Below, one piece after another: positions 23,622 through 34,570 of a DNA stretch of 64,000 nucleotides. The DNA is from Fusarium oxysporum f. sp. lycopersici 4287 (taxonomy: Eukaryota; Ascomycota; Sordariomycetes; Hypocreales; Nectriaceae): NCBI RefSeq assembly GCF_000149955.1, contig NC_030996.1:1629467-1693466 (forward strand), read 5' to 3'. Position 1 is the first letter of the stretch. The number at the start of each line of letters is the position of its first letter. The position numbers and the translations under genes are program-made. Under the pieces are notes generated by a model. It saw only the letters and a list, made by a program, of their open reading frames with translations. It had not been told where the DNA came from and searched no databases.

Positions 23622-25461
23622 TCATCGTCCGAGAACTCTCCAGTGGCAGATGAGCAGCAGGATACCTGGAAAGGTACGGCATTTACCACCATCGTCCTTT
23701 GTCGGTAACTGGTACCACAGCAGATAGCATAAGCATCCATTCATGGTACTTAGAAAATTTATAATCTTGACGTCTTGTTCAACTGACGGCGAAGCTTCTT
23801 TGTAGTGCTGGAACCAATTCCGAACGGCATACGCAAGACAAGAGGTCTTGGACATACTGTCGACATGTGAGTTTGTTAGTTCGTCAATTCGTGTGAGTTG
23901 TTCGTGATTTGTCACGAGACCAGAGAATGTTTCGCGGAGAGAACGGAGGGCTTCGGTCATGGCTCCGTACGTTTCCAGCCAACTCTCAGGACTGCGTCGC
24001 TCCAAATGCATGGTTTTCAAACAGATATTAAGCATGATTGATTGACCTTCAGAGTTTGACACTGTTAACTCAGAGATAATCGATTGATTTCTTGGGGAGT
24101 GCGTGTCCAAGCTCATTGACAGCATGTCTTTGACAGAGACATGAACGAACTGAACTGAGTTATTGTCGATCTTGACCATGTACTCGCATGCTTGAACCAG
24201 ATACTCTTCAAAGTCTGCAGCCTGAGCTTTAAGCTCTTCCAGGTCTTCATCTTGTTCAATCCCCTCCATATCAACCCTTACTGCCATGGTAGCAAGCTGG
24301 GTTGGAGAAATACTTTCTTTCCAGAGTCGAAGGATGGTAAAAGCAATCTTTGCCTTTTGCCTGTACCGGCTCGAAATATTGCTGAGAAATTGACAATAAA
24401 AGTCAACTAGATCATCGGATGTCTTGTCAAGCCCGGTGAACGAAGCCTTGATCTTGTCCCGAGTCCATTGGACGGTACCATTCGAAAACTGTTTCCAGGC
24501 CAAGGTCGCAAAGAGGAAGTTCCCTTGAGCCTTCTTGACTATCTTTGCTTCGATGGTGGAAGCCATAGATAACGATAATTTTGATTCCTGGAGGCTACTG
24601 CGAACTTTCATTTGAACGAACTCATCGACGTTCTTTCGGGTATTCTCGTTGTCTATGCTGATCACAGCAGCATCTGTGCGCTGTAGAAACCCATATGGGG
24701 ACTGCTCGCGATGGGATAGCAACATCCTTACACGACCGCTGGCATCGCTTTCGACAAGATCGCGTAGTTTATCCAATATAGTCGATGGGTTTTCATTATG
24801 TCGAAGAGCTTCATCCATGGCGTCGATGACCAGTTGAAATATGATACCTCGAGATCGCTTGACTATTGTCTGAAAGCATTCCCAAAGACTCTTCTCTGTG
24901 CCTGGAATCTTGCTCGGATCGAAATCGAGGTACCTAATGACACTAGCACATCGTGAGTCACCTAGTATCTGGTCAAGAACTGATCGGATGAAAGAGTCCG
25001 ATGTCTTCCTCTCAGGGTCCTTGTCATCAAAGAAGGATATCGGTTTCCAAATTACTGGAGAGGAAAAGATGTCGCTTTGGCTGTTCAGGGATTCAACGAT
25101 GCTCTTCATGAGTACTGTCTTGCCTGATCCAGGGACACCATATAGCCAAAGTGTTTGTTGCCCTTGGAGTACTCTCCAAGATATGAACTCAGGAAGTTCC
25201 AGAAACCACCTTGACGACCGAGTCCATCCAGCCGGTATCTTGCTCAGGACAGTATCATGGTCAACAGCTCTGAGCTTGGAGAGAAATTCGTGTTGAGATG
25301 AATCAAAGTCTGTAACGAGCCAACATCAGTTGGATTGCCTTACAAGCCACCTGAAGCTTGTGCTATTTCTACCTACAAGGCTGTTCTGAAGTCTCAATCA
25401 AGCTATCCATCAACTCCTCAATACAGTTGAACACAGTCCGATAGCAAGAGTCAGAGGGCAT
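23622..25461 (-). CDS. NACHT-type P-loop NTPase (STAND N-terminal half)
   Basis: Two exons, 25461-25377 and 25309-23622, with a 67-nt intron; 590 aa from MPSDSCYRTVFN. Walker A is GVPGSGKTVLMKSI (about 25117-25140). The Walker B-like strand is IFQLVIDAMDEA, followed by an arginine-containing sensor strand RVRMLLSHREQS. Then come the winged-helix-like part (QFLSNISSRYRQKAKIAFTIL) and FVHVSVKDML, all typical of fungal NACHT proteins with ankyrin tails. There is almost no domain before the NACHT core; normally an effector or HeLo-like domain stands there, so the N-terminus looks truncated. The frame ends at 23622 just where ankyrin sequence resumes in another frame. A 77-nt intron (GTAAAT donor at about 23682) could join them in frame, but a TAA would still follow at 23544. 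Confidence 0.75.
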
Positions 25462-26308
25462 GCCTAAATCTGCAGCATCCTATAGATGGGAAGAAGGCTT
25501 CAGTGCTGAACAGCATCTATCTTATATCCAAGATGCTCTTGACGCATATACAAGCAACGGCACGAGAGCACCACCAGCCGAGACGGACATTCTCTACATC
25601 GCGACAACACGCAACCATGACAAGATGACCCGATCACTCGGATCCAGCTTCAGCGTCTCTACACGGAATGGGAAATTCGTCTCCAGAAGAGCTGTCACTT
25701 TCGGCGCCGATCCCTACACCTCGTGGGGCTATAAGGCGGTCAATCACGAGACAGGTCACTCGATATGTTTGCCCGACTACTACCCTAGTACGCCGGACCT
25801 GCCGACTGGCTACTACACTGGAGGATGGAGTATCACGGGAAATGTGGGAGGAGTAGCACCTGATTTCTTTGCTTGGAATAAACGGAGACTTGGATGGTTG
25901 GCCGATGAGGCCATTGACTGCGTTCTTGAACGTGGCACGACAAAGCATACGTTGACTCCCGTTGAAGTTGAGGGCGGTGTCAAGGCTGTAGTCGTTGCTC
26001 AGAGCGACACTTCTGCTTTGGTTGTTGAGGCTCGTGTTGCGAAAGGCGTTGATGGAAATATTTGCGCACCGGGAGTTCTTCTGTACACCGTTGATACAAC
26101 GCTAGCCACGTCGGAGGGTTCGATCAAGGTCTTGGATGCAACGCCCGGATCGAACGGCTGCGGGGATGACAATGGCGCGGAACCATTGAACGACGGGACT
26201 TTGTCGATGAATGGGAAGAAGTCGTTTGAGGCCTCGGATTGGGGAGTCAAGGTCACGTTGATTGATGACAAAAATGACCAGTTCAGCATCGAAGTTCAGT
26301 ACTCTTAG
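25460..26308 (+). pseudogene. M6-family (immune inhibitor A-like) metalloprotease, 5'-truncated
   Basis: An open frame of 282 codons. It contains NHETGHSICLPDYY (about residues 95-108), an HExxH zinc-protease core followed by a third-ligand Asp position, and YTGGWSITGNVGG and FFAWNKRRLGWL, which match the fungal M6 peptidase-like domain. Full-length secreted fungal relatives carry a signal peptide and about 100-150 more residues before the point corresponding to MPKSAASYRW. Here an in-frame TAG lies six codons upstream and no signal peptide exists. The first ATG overlaps the start codon of the divergent NACHT gene within GCATGC, so no room remains for a promoter. The likely reading is a fragment left by a rearrangement. 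The coding part itself is undamaged. Confidence 0.75.
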
Positions 26309-27033
26309 AATAGTTCAGCCAGCGTTACATTGCAGGCGAGAATTTGGGGAGAAATACACATCACTTATTGGCTGTACCATCTTGACCTGCAGAATAGACG
26401 ACATTCACTTTACCCACGAGTCGTGAACTCCGACGGGATTTACGATCATGACTGGTTATAATCATGACGAGGGTAGTATCGGCCAAGTCCCCTCGGCCAA
26501 TTCCAGGTCCATGGTTCCATCACTAGTGGTCGAGCTGCCAATTACGGTCCGATCACAAGAACCTTAACGGCCCGTTTGTGGTTCCCCATCGATATATCCG
26601 GGGTTTCAAGTCTCCCGATGTTTTGCCATCCAAATTTCCAAAGGGTCCCCGCATGTTGTTTATTTGCGATTCCCCATGGGGAATACTCTTGCGTGCATCA
26701 TTCGACTACGATTCAGCGAAAGGCGAACGGCAGTTGACCTCGGCAAACGTGAATATTCGGAATTGTGGTCGAAATAGGGAATGGCATGGTTGTAGCGTGG
26801 TATCCTGGTTGATAGTATACGTGATGCATTGAGGATTTTGATGGATTTTCTGGGAATTGTTCCGCATGACGTTTCTATTCTCCGCTCAAGGGCGTTCTAA
26901 CCGGAGCTTTGGTCAACGGGAAGACCAAGACCGTGATTTTACCAAGCCCGTGGCAATAAATAAATAATCTCGAGTTCCACTGACGAGATGGTTCTGAGAC
27001 TTGAGAAGTGTCACGCCAAGCCTTCTTTTCACC
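26309..27033. other. Intergenic, promoter side of the carboxylesterase
   Basis: About 725 bases without coding sequence. It contains a perfect 16-bp palindrome (26669-26684) and other CCCC/GGGG-flanked elements around 26580-26650. Confidence 0.5.
26669..26684. promoter_or_regulatory. Perfect palindrome ATTCCCCATGGGGAAT
   Basis: A 16-bp perfect inverted repeat about 350 bases upstream of the carboxylesterase start. Dimeric fungal regulators often bind symmetrical sites of this size. The role is inferred from position and symmetry only. Confidence 0.3.
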
Positions 27034-29554
27034 ATGCCTTCTCTCTTGAAACTGGTCACTGCGGTCGCCCTTCTCACTGAAGGCGTTCTTGGACGACAAG
27101 CACCTTCGGTGCGAGTTAAGAATGGTACTCTTGAGGGCAAATATGTCACTGGATTAGATCAAGATCTCTTCCTCGGTGTTCCCTTTGCTCAACCTCCTGT
27201 CGGCCAACTTCGTCTTCAGAATCCTCAGCCTTTGAACGAGACTTTCAAGGTCAAGAAGGTCATCAAGTATGCTGACTCTTGTGTTGGCTACGGGGTGAGT
27301 TTCTCTCTCATGTTCATGTGAAGCCTCACTGACATTGTGTAGAACAGCCCTGATCAGGGTCCTGCGACCTTCAGCGAGGACTGTTTGACTTTGAACATCG
27401 TCAGACCCGCTATGTCCAAGGGCAACAAGAAGGAGAAACTCCCAGTTGGTGTCTTTATCCACGGTGGAGGTTGGACCATGGACTTTAGCGCCAACGGCGT
27501 TTATAATATGAGCTTCATGGTAGAGGAGTCCGTCAAGATGGGCAAGCCCTTCATCGGAGTCTCCGTCGATTGTAAGCCGACCACCTAATGCCAATTAGAC
27601 CTCTTACTAACAATCAACAGACAGACTTTCCTTCTGGGGCTTCATGGCCAGCAAGGACATCCTCGATGCCGGAGTTGCTAACCTCGGCTTGAAGGACCAG
27701 CGCATTGCTCTGCACTGGGTCAAGGAGAACATCGCTGCCTTTGGCGGTGACCCTTCAAAGGTCACCATCTTCGGTGAGAGTGCCGGTGGAGGCAATGTCG
27801 GCTACCAAGCCATGGCTTACGGAGGCGTTGACGAGGGGCTGTTCCGTGGTATCATCGCCGAATCTGGAGCTGATGGGACTGATATGAAGAACTACACCGC
27901 ACCTCAGCAGCGTTACGACACTATCGTCAAGGCAGTTGGCTGCGACAAGGAGTCCGATAAGCTTGCTTGCCTCCGCCAAGTCCCCTTTGAGAAGCTGAAC
28001 GCCACGAGCACCAAGATCCAGGGCAGCTTCTACCCTGTCGTTGACGATGACTTTGTCCCTGACTATCCCTCCAAGCTTCTCGCCAACGGAAACTTCACCA
28101 AGGTGCCTCTCATGGCTGGAACCAATGCTGATGAGGGTAGCTTCTTTGGCATGCCTGGTGTCGACTCCACTGAAGAGGCTGATACTCGCCTTCGATCAAC
28201 TGGACTTGATGCTGATACTATTGACACACTCTTGGCTCTGTATCCCAACATCGATGCTCTCGGAATCCCCTCCGGTTACCGCTACAAGTCTAGTGATCCT
28301 GTCAAGAAGCAGTTTGTTTGTTTGTTTGTATATTTTTCGTCTGGGTGGCTGTAACGAAGCCAGATCTCCTACTGGAGCAAAAGACGTGCTGAGCTAGCTA
28401 GGTACAGGGAAACCCCGCTTCCTTCACCATCCAGCATACCAATGGCACAAAAGGTGCTGTATTTCTCAAGCCCGTCACCCGTCAGCGGGTTCGGGGGCAA
28501 TCTATTGTCGAACTTTTTCCACCGACCAGAATTCTCTCGCGCATCACTACATCTGCCGACGCAGTCCACAATCTCCAGTAACCAAGTTGTAGCTCGTAGT
28601 CGACTGTCGCGGCGGCAGGGAAAAACCTCGGGAAGGAATCAGAGGCCGACGGTGCGGCTTGCCTTCAAAGGAGAAAAACCCATCGCAATCGGCGTCGTTG
28701 ATCGGGAGGATGTCGCTACCGATGCCATGGGCATCGTCCTCCGATATCTAAGGCGTTCTGGTTCTGAGGTGCCGCCATTAGATCCGACAAAGGTGTTGTC
28801 AGAGAAGGCGAACTCTCCAAAATTCCTTCTCTGAAAACTGCTGTTAGGGAGCCGATAGCATCCCCGCAGTTTTGTGTGGTCGCGTGGCCTGCAGAAAATC
28901 CCGCTCCTAACACGGCACTAACAGTGCGTGCCAAGAAAGAATTTTTACAGGGGAGAGTTGCTGTCAAGAAGCAGTATAAGAGATGGGCTGCTCTGCAGGG
29001 TGACCAGCTCTTCATGTCGTGGAGACGTGCACGAACTGATGCTTGGTCTAAGCATAACGTGACTTCATATGCGTACCTGTTCGAGTCCCCCAACCCCAAC
29101 ATGCGTAAGTATATCCCTCATACACTTGGGCTGATTTGTGTTGATTGACATGGGCTCTAGCCGACTATATCGGGACTCCTCACTTTGTCGAGGTCGCTTA
29201 CGTCTTCTACAACTTGCTCGGCCAAGGCTACGGCAAGGGTCAAGGCCCTCTTGTCAACGCATCAAAGGAGGTTCTCGACCTTGCCAAGCTTGTGAGCCAT
29301 ATGTGGATCAGCTTCATCACCGAGCTCAACCCCAACGAACACGGAAGTAGGTTTTTTATGTCCACTACATGTACGATATCAAACTAACCTTTGCAGTTTC
29401 CGGTGTTCCCGAGTGGCCTGTTTTCAACAATGGTGGCGGCTACGGCGAACACTTCTACTTCAATCCCAATGGATCGGTGGCTCAGCCTGATACTCTCCGG
29501 CTGGCTGGTACTACGTTTATGAACTCGGTTTCTGCTGATCAGTATGGAAGATAA
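27034..29554 (+). CDS. Secreted type-B carboxylesterase/lipase, interrupted by a 647-bp insertion
   Basis: Exons 27034-27294, 27343-27571, 27621 to the insertion, insertion to 29104, 29161-29346, 29397-29554. The start MPSLLKLVTAVALLTEGVLG is a signal peptide. Family landmarks are GVPFAQPPVGQLRL, SEDCLTLNI, the oxyanion HGGGW, the nucleophile elbow FGESAGGGN, and GTNADEGSFF near the acidic residue. Without the insertion the frame reads DPVKKQYKRWAALQGDQLF across 28313/28976. With it, translation stops about 12 codons into the insert unless a 623-nt intron (28328-28950, GTATAT donor, CTAAC branch, TTTTACAG acceptor) is removed, which would keep frame with 13 extra codons. The enzyme would hydrolyse extracellular esters; substrate unknown. 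Whether it is still functional depends on that splicing. Confidence 0.85.
28299..28313 (+). repeat. Target-site duplication, left copy (15 bp)
   Basis: CTGTCAAGAAGCAGT at the left border of the insertion in the carboxylesterase. It is identical to 28961-28975. Confidence 0.8.
28314..28960 (-). mobile_element. Short non-LTR retroelement-like insertion (SINE or 5'-truncated LINE)
   Basis: 647 bases flanked by a perfect 15-bp direct repeat that lies within the esterase coding sequence, so removal of one repeat plus the insert restores the gene exactly. On the minus strand the insert ends in a (CAAA)n-type tract (28314-28327 region), the kind of simple-repeat tail seen on non-LTR elements; a long variable target duplication also fits target-primed reverse transcription. 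No reverse transcriptase motif or tRNA-type A/B boxes were recognised. A plus-strand frame of 130 codons (28442-28834) has no recognisable domain. The class is therefore inferred from the ends, not the content. Confidence 0.65.
28961..28975 (+). repeat. Target-site duplication, right copy (15 bp)
   Basis: Second copy of CTGTCAAGAAGCAGT, after which the esterase coding sequence continues. Confidence 0.8.
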
Positions 29555-30856
29555 ACCTGAAAGGGATTCTCTCTTACTTTCTTCACTTATATAGTTGACG
29601 ATCACCTATGAATTGGGGTACAAATCTAAACATAGTATCAATATCAGAATAATTTTAAAAGCGCTCTATCCGCAGTGACATCCCGCCACGGCAACAACTT
29701 ATCGGTAAAGGCACGGTTCAGAGAGAGGTCGTTTTCATTTATTTAAGGTTCAAGGCTGCATTAATGGATGTTACATTGAAGACTATCGAAAGCTTGTCCA
29801 AAGAGTCAATCAACATACGCGAACAAGATACCCTGGGCATTTAAGTGCACCCACCAATGACGAATTGAGTTTATACCAGGACTCACCACGAGCTATTGCT
29901 ACCTAGTCGCGGCGTGGCGTTGATTAAGGCGATGAGATGCGGGAGGATCACCTTAGCTTGGAGTATAAATCGTACGACTTTGCATGGGGAAATATAATGA
30001 TTCTACGTGAGTTACTCAGCTTGTTGTGTTGATCCATGGGCATTTCATCAGTTCATATCGTGGCATCAAGCCCGTACATGGACACGAGAACTATTGTTGG
30101 TTGACAACGGTTTAGCGTTTGTGCCAACAGGGTATTGATGCACGCTTTGACAGGATCCTTGTCATGACAGCAAATCAAAGAAACCTCTCAAGGCTGTTGG
30201 TCGAGACTGGATTTACATCTCGATTATACGTGCCGTGCCGGACCATGTGTTGGCATGCAGCTAGTTTTGTTCAACAGATCCGGTCCAACCCTGGGCCACT
30301 GCATCACCTTTCCTCTGCAGTCATGGCCCACCGTTGCATGAGGCTTGAAAAATGCTGTAGAATCTGTGGAATGGCTTCCGAGCTTGACTTGCGTATGTCG
30401 TCCACCGAGGCGAGACGGGGCGGCGTTTAGTAGCGCATAATATCCGTACACGTTGACATGAGCATGTAGTCACCTGACATTCATGAGGGGGTTTGAGACA
30501 GGAGTGAACGTATCAATGCCAAAGCCTGACATCTAAGAAGAACGAATAATCAGTGCAGGAGCAGCAGACTATGTACACAAGTATTGGCAGGTTGGCAACC
30601 TCAATGCCGAGCCTGAAAATGTGAGAGCTGAGCAATGAGATTCGACTGGGGCCAACCAGACTGGACGATTGATAATCAATGATCGACAATATCGTCAACT
30701 GACAGCAAAGCTTGGCAGCACGGGATCTTCCAAGAGAATACAGGCATATGCCGCGCACCAATGATATCTCTCAACAGAAGCATACACTTTGAACGTTAAC
30801 TATCATCACCGCGTCATGCATATACTTCCACTTTACAGAAGGACCAACGCGTACAG
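29555..30856. other. Intergenic between convergent genes, nothing seen
   Basis: About 1.3 kb. No frame with recognisable content, repeat or RNA gene was found. Confidence 0.5.
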
Positions 30857-31462
30857 TTACCTAGGCCCCCATTCTGGCTTCCTCTTCTCCAAGAACGCCT
30901 TGACACCCTCTCGCTTATCTCCCGTCCCAAACGCAAAGTAATACAAACTCCTCTCAAACTCATGATCGGCCCCCAAATCATCAGCTATAATGAACATCTT
31001 AGTCAACGTGACGCGCGAACTACATGATGACTACTTACATCTACAAATAGCCTCTTTAGCCAAGCCCAGCGCCGTGGGGCTCAGGGCCGCAAGCGTCGAT
31101 GCATGATCCTTCATAACGTGCTCGAGGACTTTGCCGCTCTCATACAGCTGCGCGACAAGACCCACGGACCGGGCCTCCTCCGCTGATATGGGCTGGCCAA
31201 GGAGGATCATCTGCATGGCCTATATAACGCATGTCAGCATAAGGAAACACGAGGTTTGGGGGGAGGGAAATACCTTGTACTTTCCTACGGCGTTGGTCAG
31301 ACGCTGTGTACCACCAGCGCCAGGGATGAGACCAATCTTCACTTCTGGAAGACCGAAGTGGCTTCCGTCCGCGGAAAAGATCAGGTCACACTGTGAGACG
31401 TCAGTAACCCACGGGTTCCGTCCACGGAAAGGAAAAAGCTCAACTCACCATGAGAGCAAGCT

Positions 31463-31470
31463 CAAAGCCC
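31463..31470. repeat. 8-bp target-site duplication, left copy
   Basis: CAAAGCCC, directly before the CAGCGC terminus of the element. It is identical to 34563-34570. Confidence 0.9.
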
Positions 31471-31496
31471 CAGCGCTGCCCTCAAATCAAACAAAT
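31471..31496. repeat. Left terminal inverted repeat of the hAT element
   Basis: Starts CAGCGCTGCC and is followed by AT-rich TCAAA repeats. It matches the right end imperfectly (CAGCGC-GCCC then A-ATCAAA). Confidence 0.75.
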
Positions 31497-31596
31497 CAAA
31501 TCCGGGGTCATATTTGAGATATTTGATAACTCTCAAGACTGGATTTGTTGTTTGAAATATTTATTCAAATATTTCAAATATTTCAAATCTGACTCT

Positions 31597-34164
31597 CTAT
31601 GCTTCCATGCTAACATCTCCAATCTCCCATTGGACCTCCTCCCCCCCACCTATTGTCGCCCCTAGCTTCACCGCACCATGTCTGACCCAGTTCTTAAGGC
31701 ATTGTAACTTCTCCAGCGTTTCCGTCGTCATCGAAAGCCTCTGCGTCGTCAGCGTTAGCTTGGCTAGGCTGAACGACCTCTCGCAATCAGTCGCCATCGC
31801 CGGTATCGCGAGTATATCGAGAGCCAATTGGCTGATCATCGGGAATTGTCCCTGGTGAGCCATCCACCACTCGATTGGATCCTCAGTCTCTTGCGGCTCT
31901 AGCCGCAGATACCGCTCAAGCTCGCTCCCCATCACCGTGGTCTTCGCTGTCCTGCTTTTAATCCATTGCTTGAACACGCTAACTTCAGTTGTCGTCCTTG
32001 GTACGCTTAAGGATGTCGATGTGTCCATGATCATCTTCTGCTGCTCATCCACCGGCCGGTTGCAGTGGTACCAACGGTCCAAGTAGTCAGACAGTCCAAT
32101 TTTGGCATCCCTCACCCACACAAGCTGCTCTTCCGACGCCCAGTTCACCTCCAGATAGTTCATGCCGAGTGATGGGTGGAGGATGATGGATGCAGCGAAC
32201 AACGGTGAGTCTCCAAGCTTGGTGTAGTACTCGTTTAGTTTCTGCCAGGCAGTCATGATGGACAGTCTTAAATAGTGTCGGTGATCCTTTCCCATGTCAT
32301 CGATTCCTAATGATCCTGATGGCTTGCCTGATCCATCATCGCATTGTCTCGAGCCACGATCTGACAAGGGGCCTTGCCTGGACTTTCGCGGATGGATATC
32401 CGTCTCGCAATCCCTAAATCGAGCAGGAAGCTGCCGGTTACGGTCTGGTCGCCCTCGAGCCAGCTCGGCCTGCGAGTTGGTGTCCTGCCCCCCTGCCTCG
32501 TCTGGAACGGCATGATGGAACAGCTTCCGATCCTCTAGGTGTTCCAGCAAGTACTCCATACCCGTCATCACTTCCCAGAGCCGTCCGTTACCTCCTTCGC
32601 TGCCCCAGCCCTGCGTTCTCATAGTCTGTAGATAGAATGGCTCAAGAATAAGTTTGATTTCTGCCAACAGTCTCCAGTCATCTCCCTTCAGCATGTCGGC
32701 CTCCGGTAGCCATTTCTCCACTTCTGGGTGGACCAAGAACGCCCTGATGTCTCCCTGCTTGACGAGCGCTCGAGAGATCATGAGATAAGTGGAGTTCCAT
32801 CTCGTATCGTTATTCATTACGACCTCTAGCTCTGCCGTCGACTCACTCGCCAAGAGGTATTCTTGTGCTTCGTCGTTCTCGCGTGAGATCCTTTTGAAGA
32901 GCTCACACCTCTGAGGGGAAGATCTGATGAATTTGACAACATTGTGGAGCTTTCCCACCGGCCCTTTCTTTCTCCAGTGTCGTAGGTCATCCTCGCGCCG
33001 GCCGAGAAGATCAAATACCTGCGATTCGGCCTCGAAAGACTCGAAATCTTCGCCGTAGAGAAAGGCGCGAGCAACCAGGTTCAGGATATGCCCATAGCAG
33101 CGCATACGTCTGGCCCGAACGTCCGCCAGACTCATCTCTGCGTCGAGATCTCCGTAAAAGTTCACGAGACAGCTGTCGTTTGAAGATGCGTTGTCCGAGA
33201 TCACGGTTCCGACTCGGTCCTCTATCTTCCATTCTCGCACAACTTGCCCGAGCGTCACCGCAAGACTTTCTCCGCTATGACACCCTAGCTGGCGACGGAG
33301 TGCCAATAGGCGCGACTGGTGCTTGCCCTGGCGGTCAAGAAAATGAGCTGTGACTGCCATAACAGCATGCCGATTAGGCGATGTCCACAGGTCGAACCCC
33401 AGATGGATTTTAGTAAGGGCATCTGAGAGCTCCTGCTTGATCTCATCTTTCTTAGACTTGTACGTGTCATCCAGCAAACGGCCCATCGATTGCCGGCTCC
33501 ATGGTATCTGGTCAGCTAGGTGAGGGTCAAGCTGCCAAGCGAGCTGCTGAAAGAATGTATCGCTGAAGAAGGAAAAAGGAACATTGGTGTTGATCAGAAG
33601 TCCCAGGCTCAGTTCTCGGATCATCTTGACTCTAGCACGCGGCACGGCGCTGTACTGCAAGCGTCGTCGCTTAGGCCGTTCAGATTCATCGGTTGACAGA
33701 TCTGGATCAGCTGCTTGACTGCTCTCGAAAATCCTGTGAGACCTGGCGTTGGTCAATAGTGCTCAAGCTCGCGACGTCACATTCACATTCACATACTTGC
33801 GGAGATGGTCCGCTGCCGAACTCGTAGCAGCAGCGGCGAAGAACTCAGGCTGACCCTTCGCGTCACACAAACGACAGGCCCAGTAAGGACTCAAAGGACT
33901 GTCGTTAGTGTCGATCTCAACAAGAAAAAATCCATGGCGCTTGATCCAGCTCTTCCGGCCCTTCGAGCCCTTCCGGGACAAGGACTCTTCCAAAACATAT
34001 CGTTTGTTCCTCCACACTGCTCGCGGAAGATCTGCAACAGTAGGGTGGTCTGGCAATGCCGACTGCGTCGTCAGCTCGAATTGACTCGCCAAATTCCTCG
34101 GTGGTCGAAGAAAAGAAAAGGCAGAGGGTGGAGGCGAAGGAAGCATGATGTCGTCGGATTCCAT
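31597..34164 (-). CDS. hAT transposase with BED-type zinc finger
   Basis: Two exons, 34164-33797 and 33742-31597, with a 54-nt intron (GTATGT donor, CCAG acceptor); 837 aa. The chosen start is the ATG at 34164; the frame is open a little further but without ATG. Exon 1 carries a BED-like finger (YWACRLC ... HLRK, split by the intron). The catalytic part has FDLWTSPN and VISDNASSND (first Asp regions) and RMRCYGHILNLVARAFL, followed by NDTRWNSTYLMI. The hAT dimerisation domain ends the protein (LDILAIPAMATDCERSFS, then LTTQRLSMTTETLEKLQCLKNW). A Gly/Arg/Asp-rich linker of about 80 residues lies near the middle. It would cut and paste its own element. Confidence 0.93.
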
Positions 34165-34536
34165 CGGGTTAGGCGTCGACTCGTGGGAGGAATGGTACGC
34201 GTTGAAAGGTAAACAAACTAGCACCGACGCGACTTGATGTCGCGAGGACGGGACGTAAAAGTTAAGGAGCTACTTTCTCCCCCACCAGCCTGACCGTGGT
34301 ACTGGGGTAGCTCACTAATGGAAGGCTTGATGGATGACTTTGATTGGCTGGGGTCGCTCACCAGCCAGGTTCCGGGTAAGCTGTGAAAGCGCGGTCAACG
34401 GTCTGGCAGCATGGACGCTGGATGGCATATTGTGTATCAAATATATCAAATGTTATTTCAAATCGAGGATTTTGTATTTGTTTGATTGAAATAAAATTTT
34501 GGCATATTTGATTGATTTGTTTGGCAATTTGTTTGA

Positions 34537-34562
34537 TTGGATTTGATCTGGGGGCTGCGCTG
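34537..34562. repeat. Right terminal inverted repeat of the hAT element
   Basis: Ends GGGGGCTGCGCTG. Read on the other strand it begins CAGCGCAGCCCCCAGATC, pairing with the left terminus. Confidence 0.75.
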
Positions 34563-34570
34563 CAAAGCCC
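34563..34570. repeat. 8-bp target-site duplication, right copy
   Basis: CAAAGCCC immediately after the right end. It restores the hydratase codons when one copy and the element are removed. Confidence 0.9.

Larger units (their letters stand above)
31471..34562 (-). mobile_element. hAT-superfamily DNA transposon, apparently complete (3,092 bp)
   Basis: Bounded by 8-bp target duplications, the hAT hallmark. The termini are CAGCGCTGCCCTCAAATC at the left and, read inward, CAGCGCAGCCCCCAGATC at the right, an imperfect inverted repeat with the usual CAG start. Both subterminal regions (31490-31600 and 34435-34550) are packed with ATTTGA/TCAAAT units, the kind of short repeats to which hAT transposases bind. 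It encodes one transposase on the minus strand. No frameshift or stop was found in the transposase, so the element may be autonomous. Confidence 0.93.

Noticed and set aside
25634..25948. 104-codon minus-strand frame opposite the M6 protease fragment
   Set aside because: Antisense shadow of the clearly recognisable metalloprotease frame.
28442..28834. 130-codon plus-strand frame inside the esterase insertion
   Set aside because: No transposase or reverse-transcriptase motif and opposite to the inferred element orientation; not called as a gene.
31607..34212. Plus-strand frames overlapping the hAT transposase (for example 33805-34212)
   Set aside because: Shadows of the transposase reading frame on the other strand.
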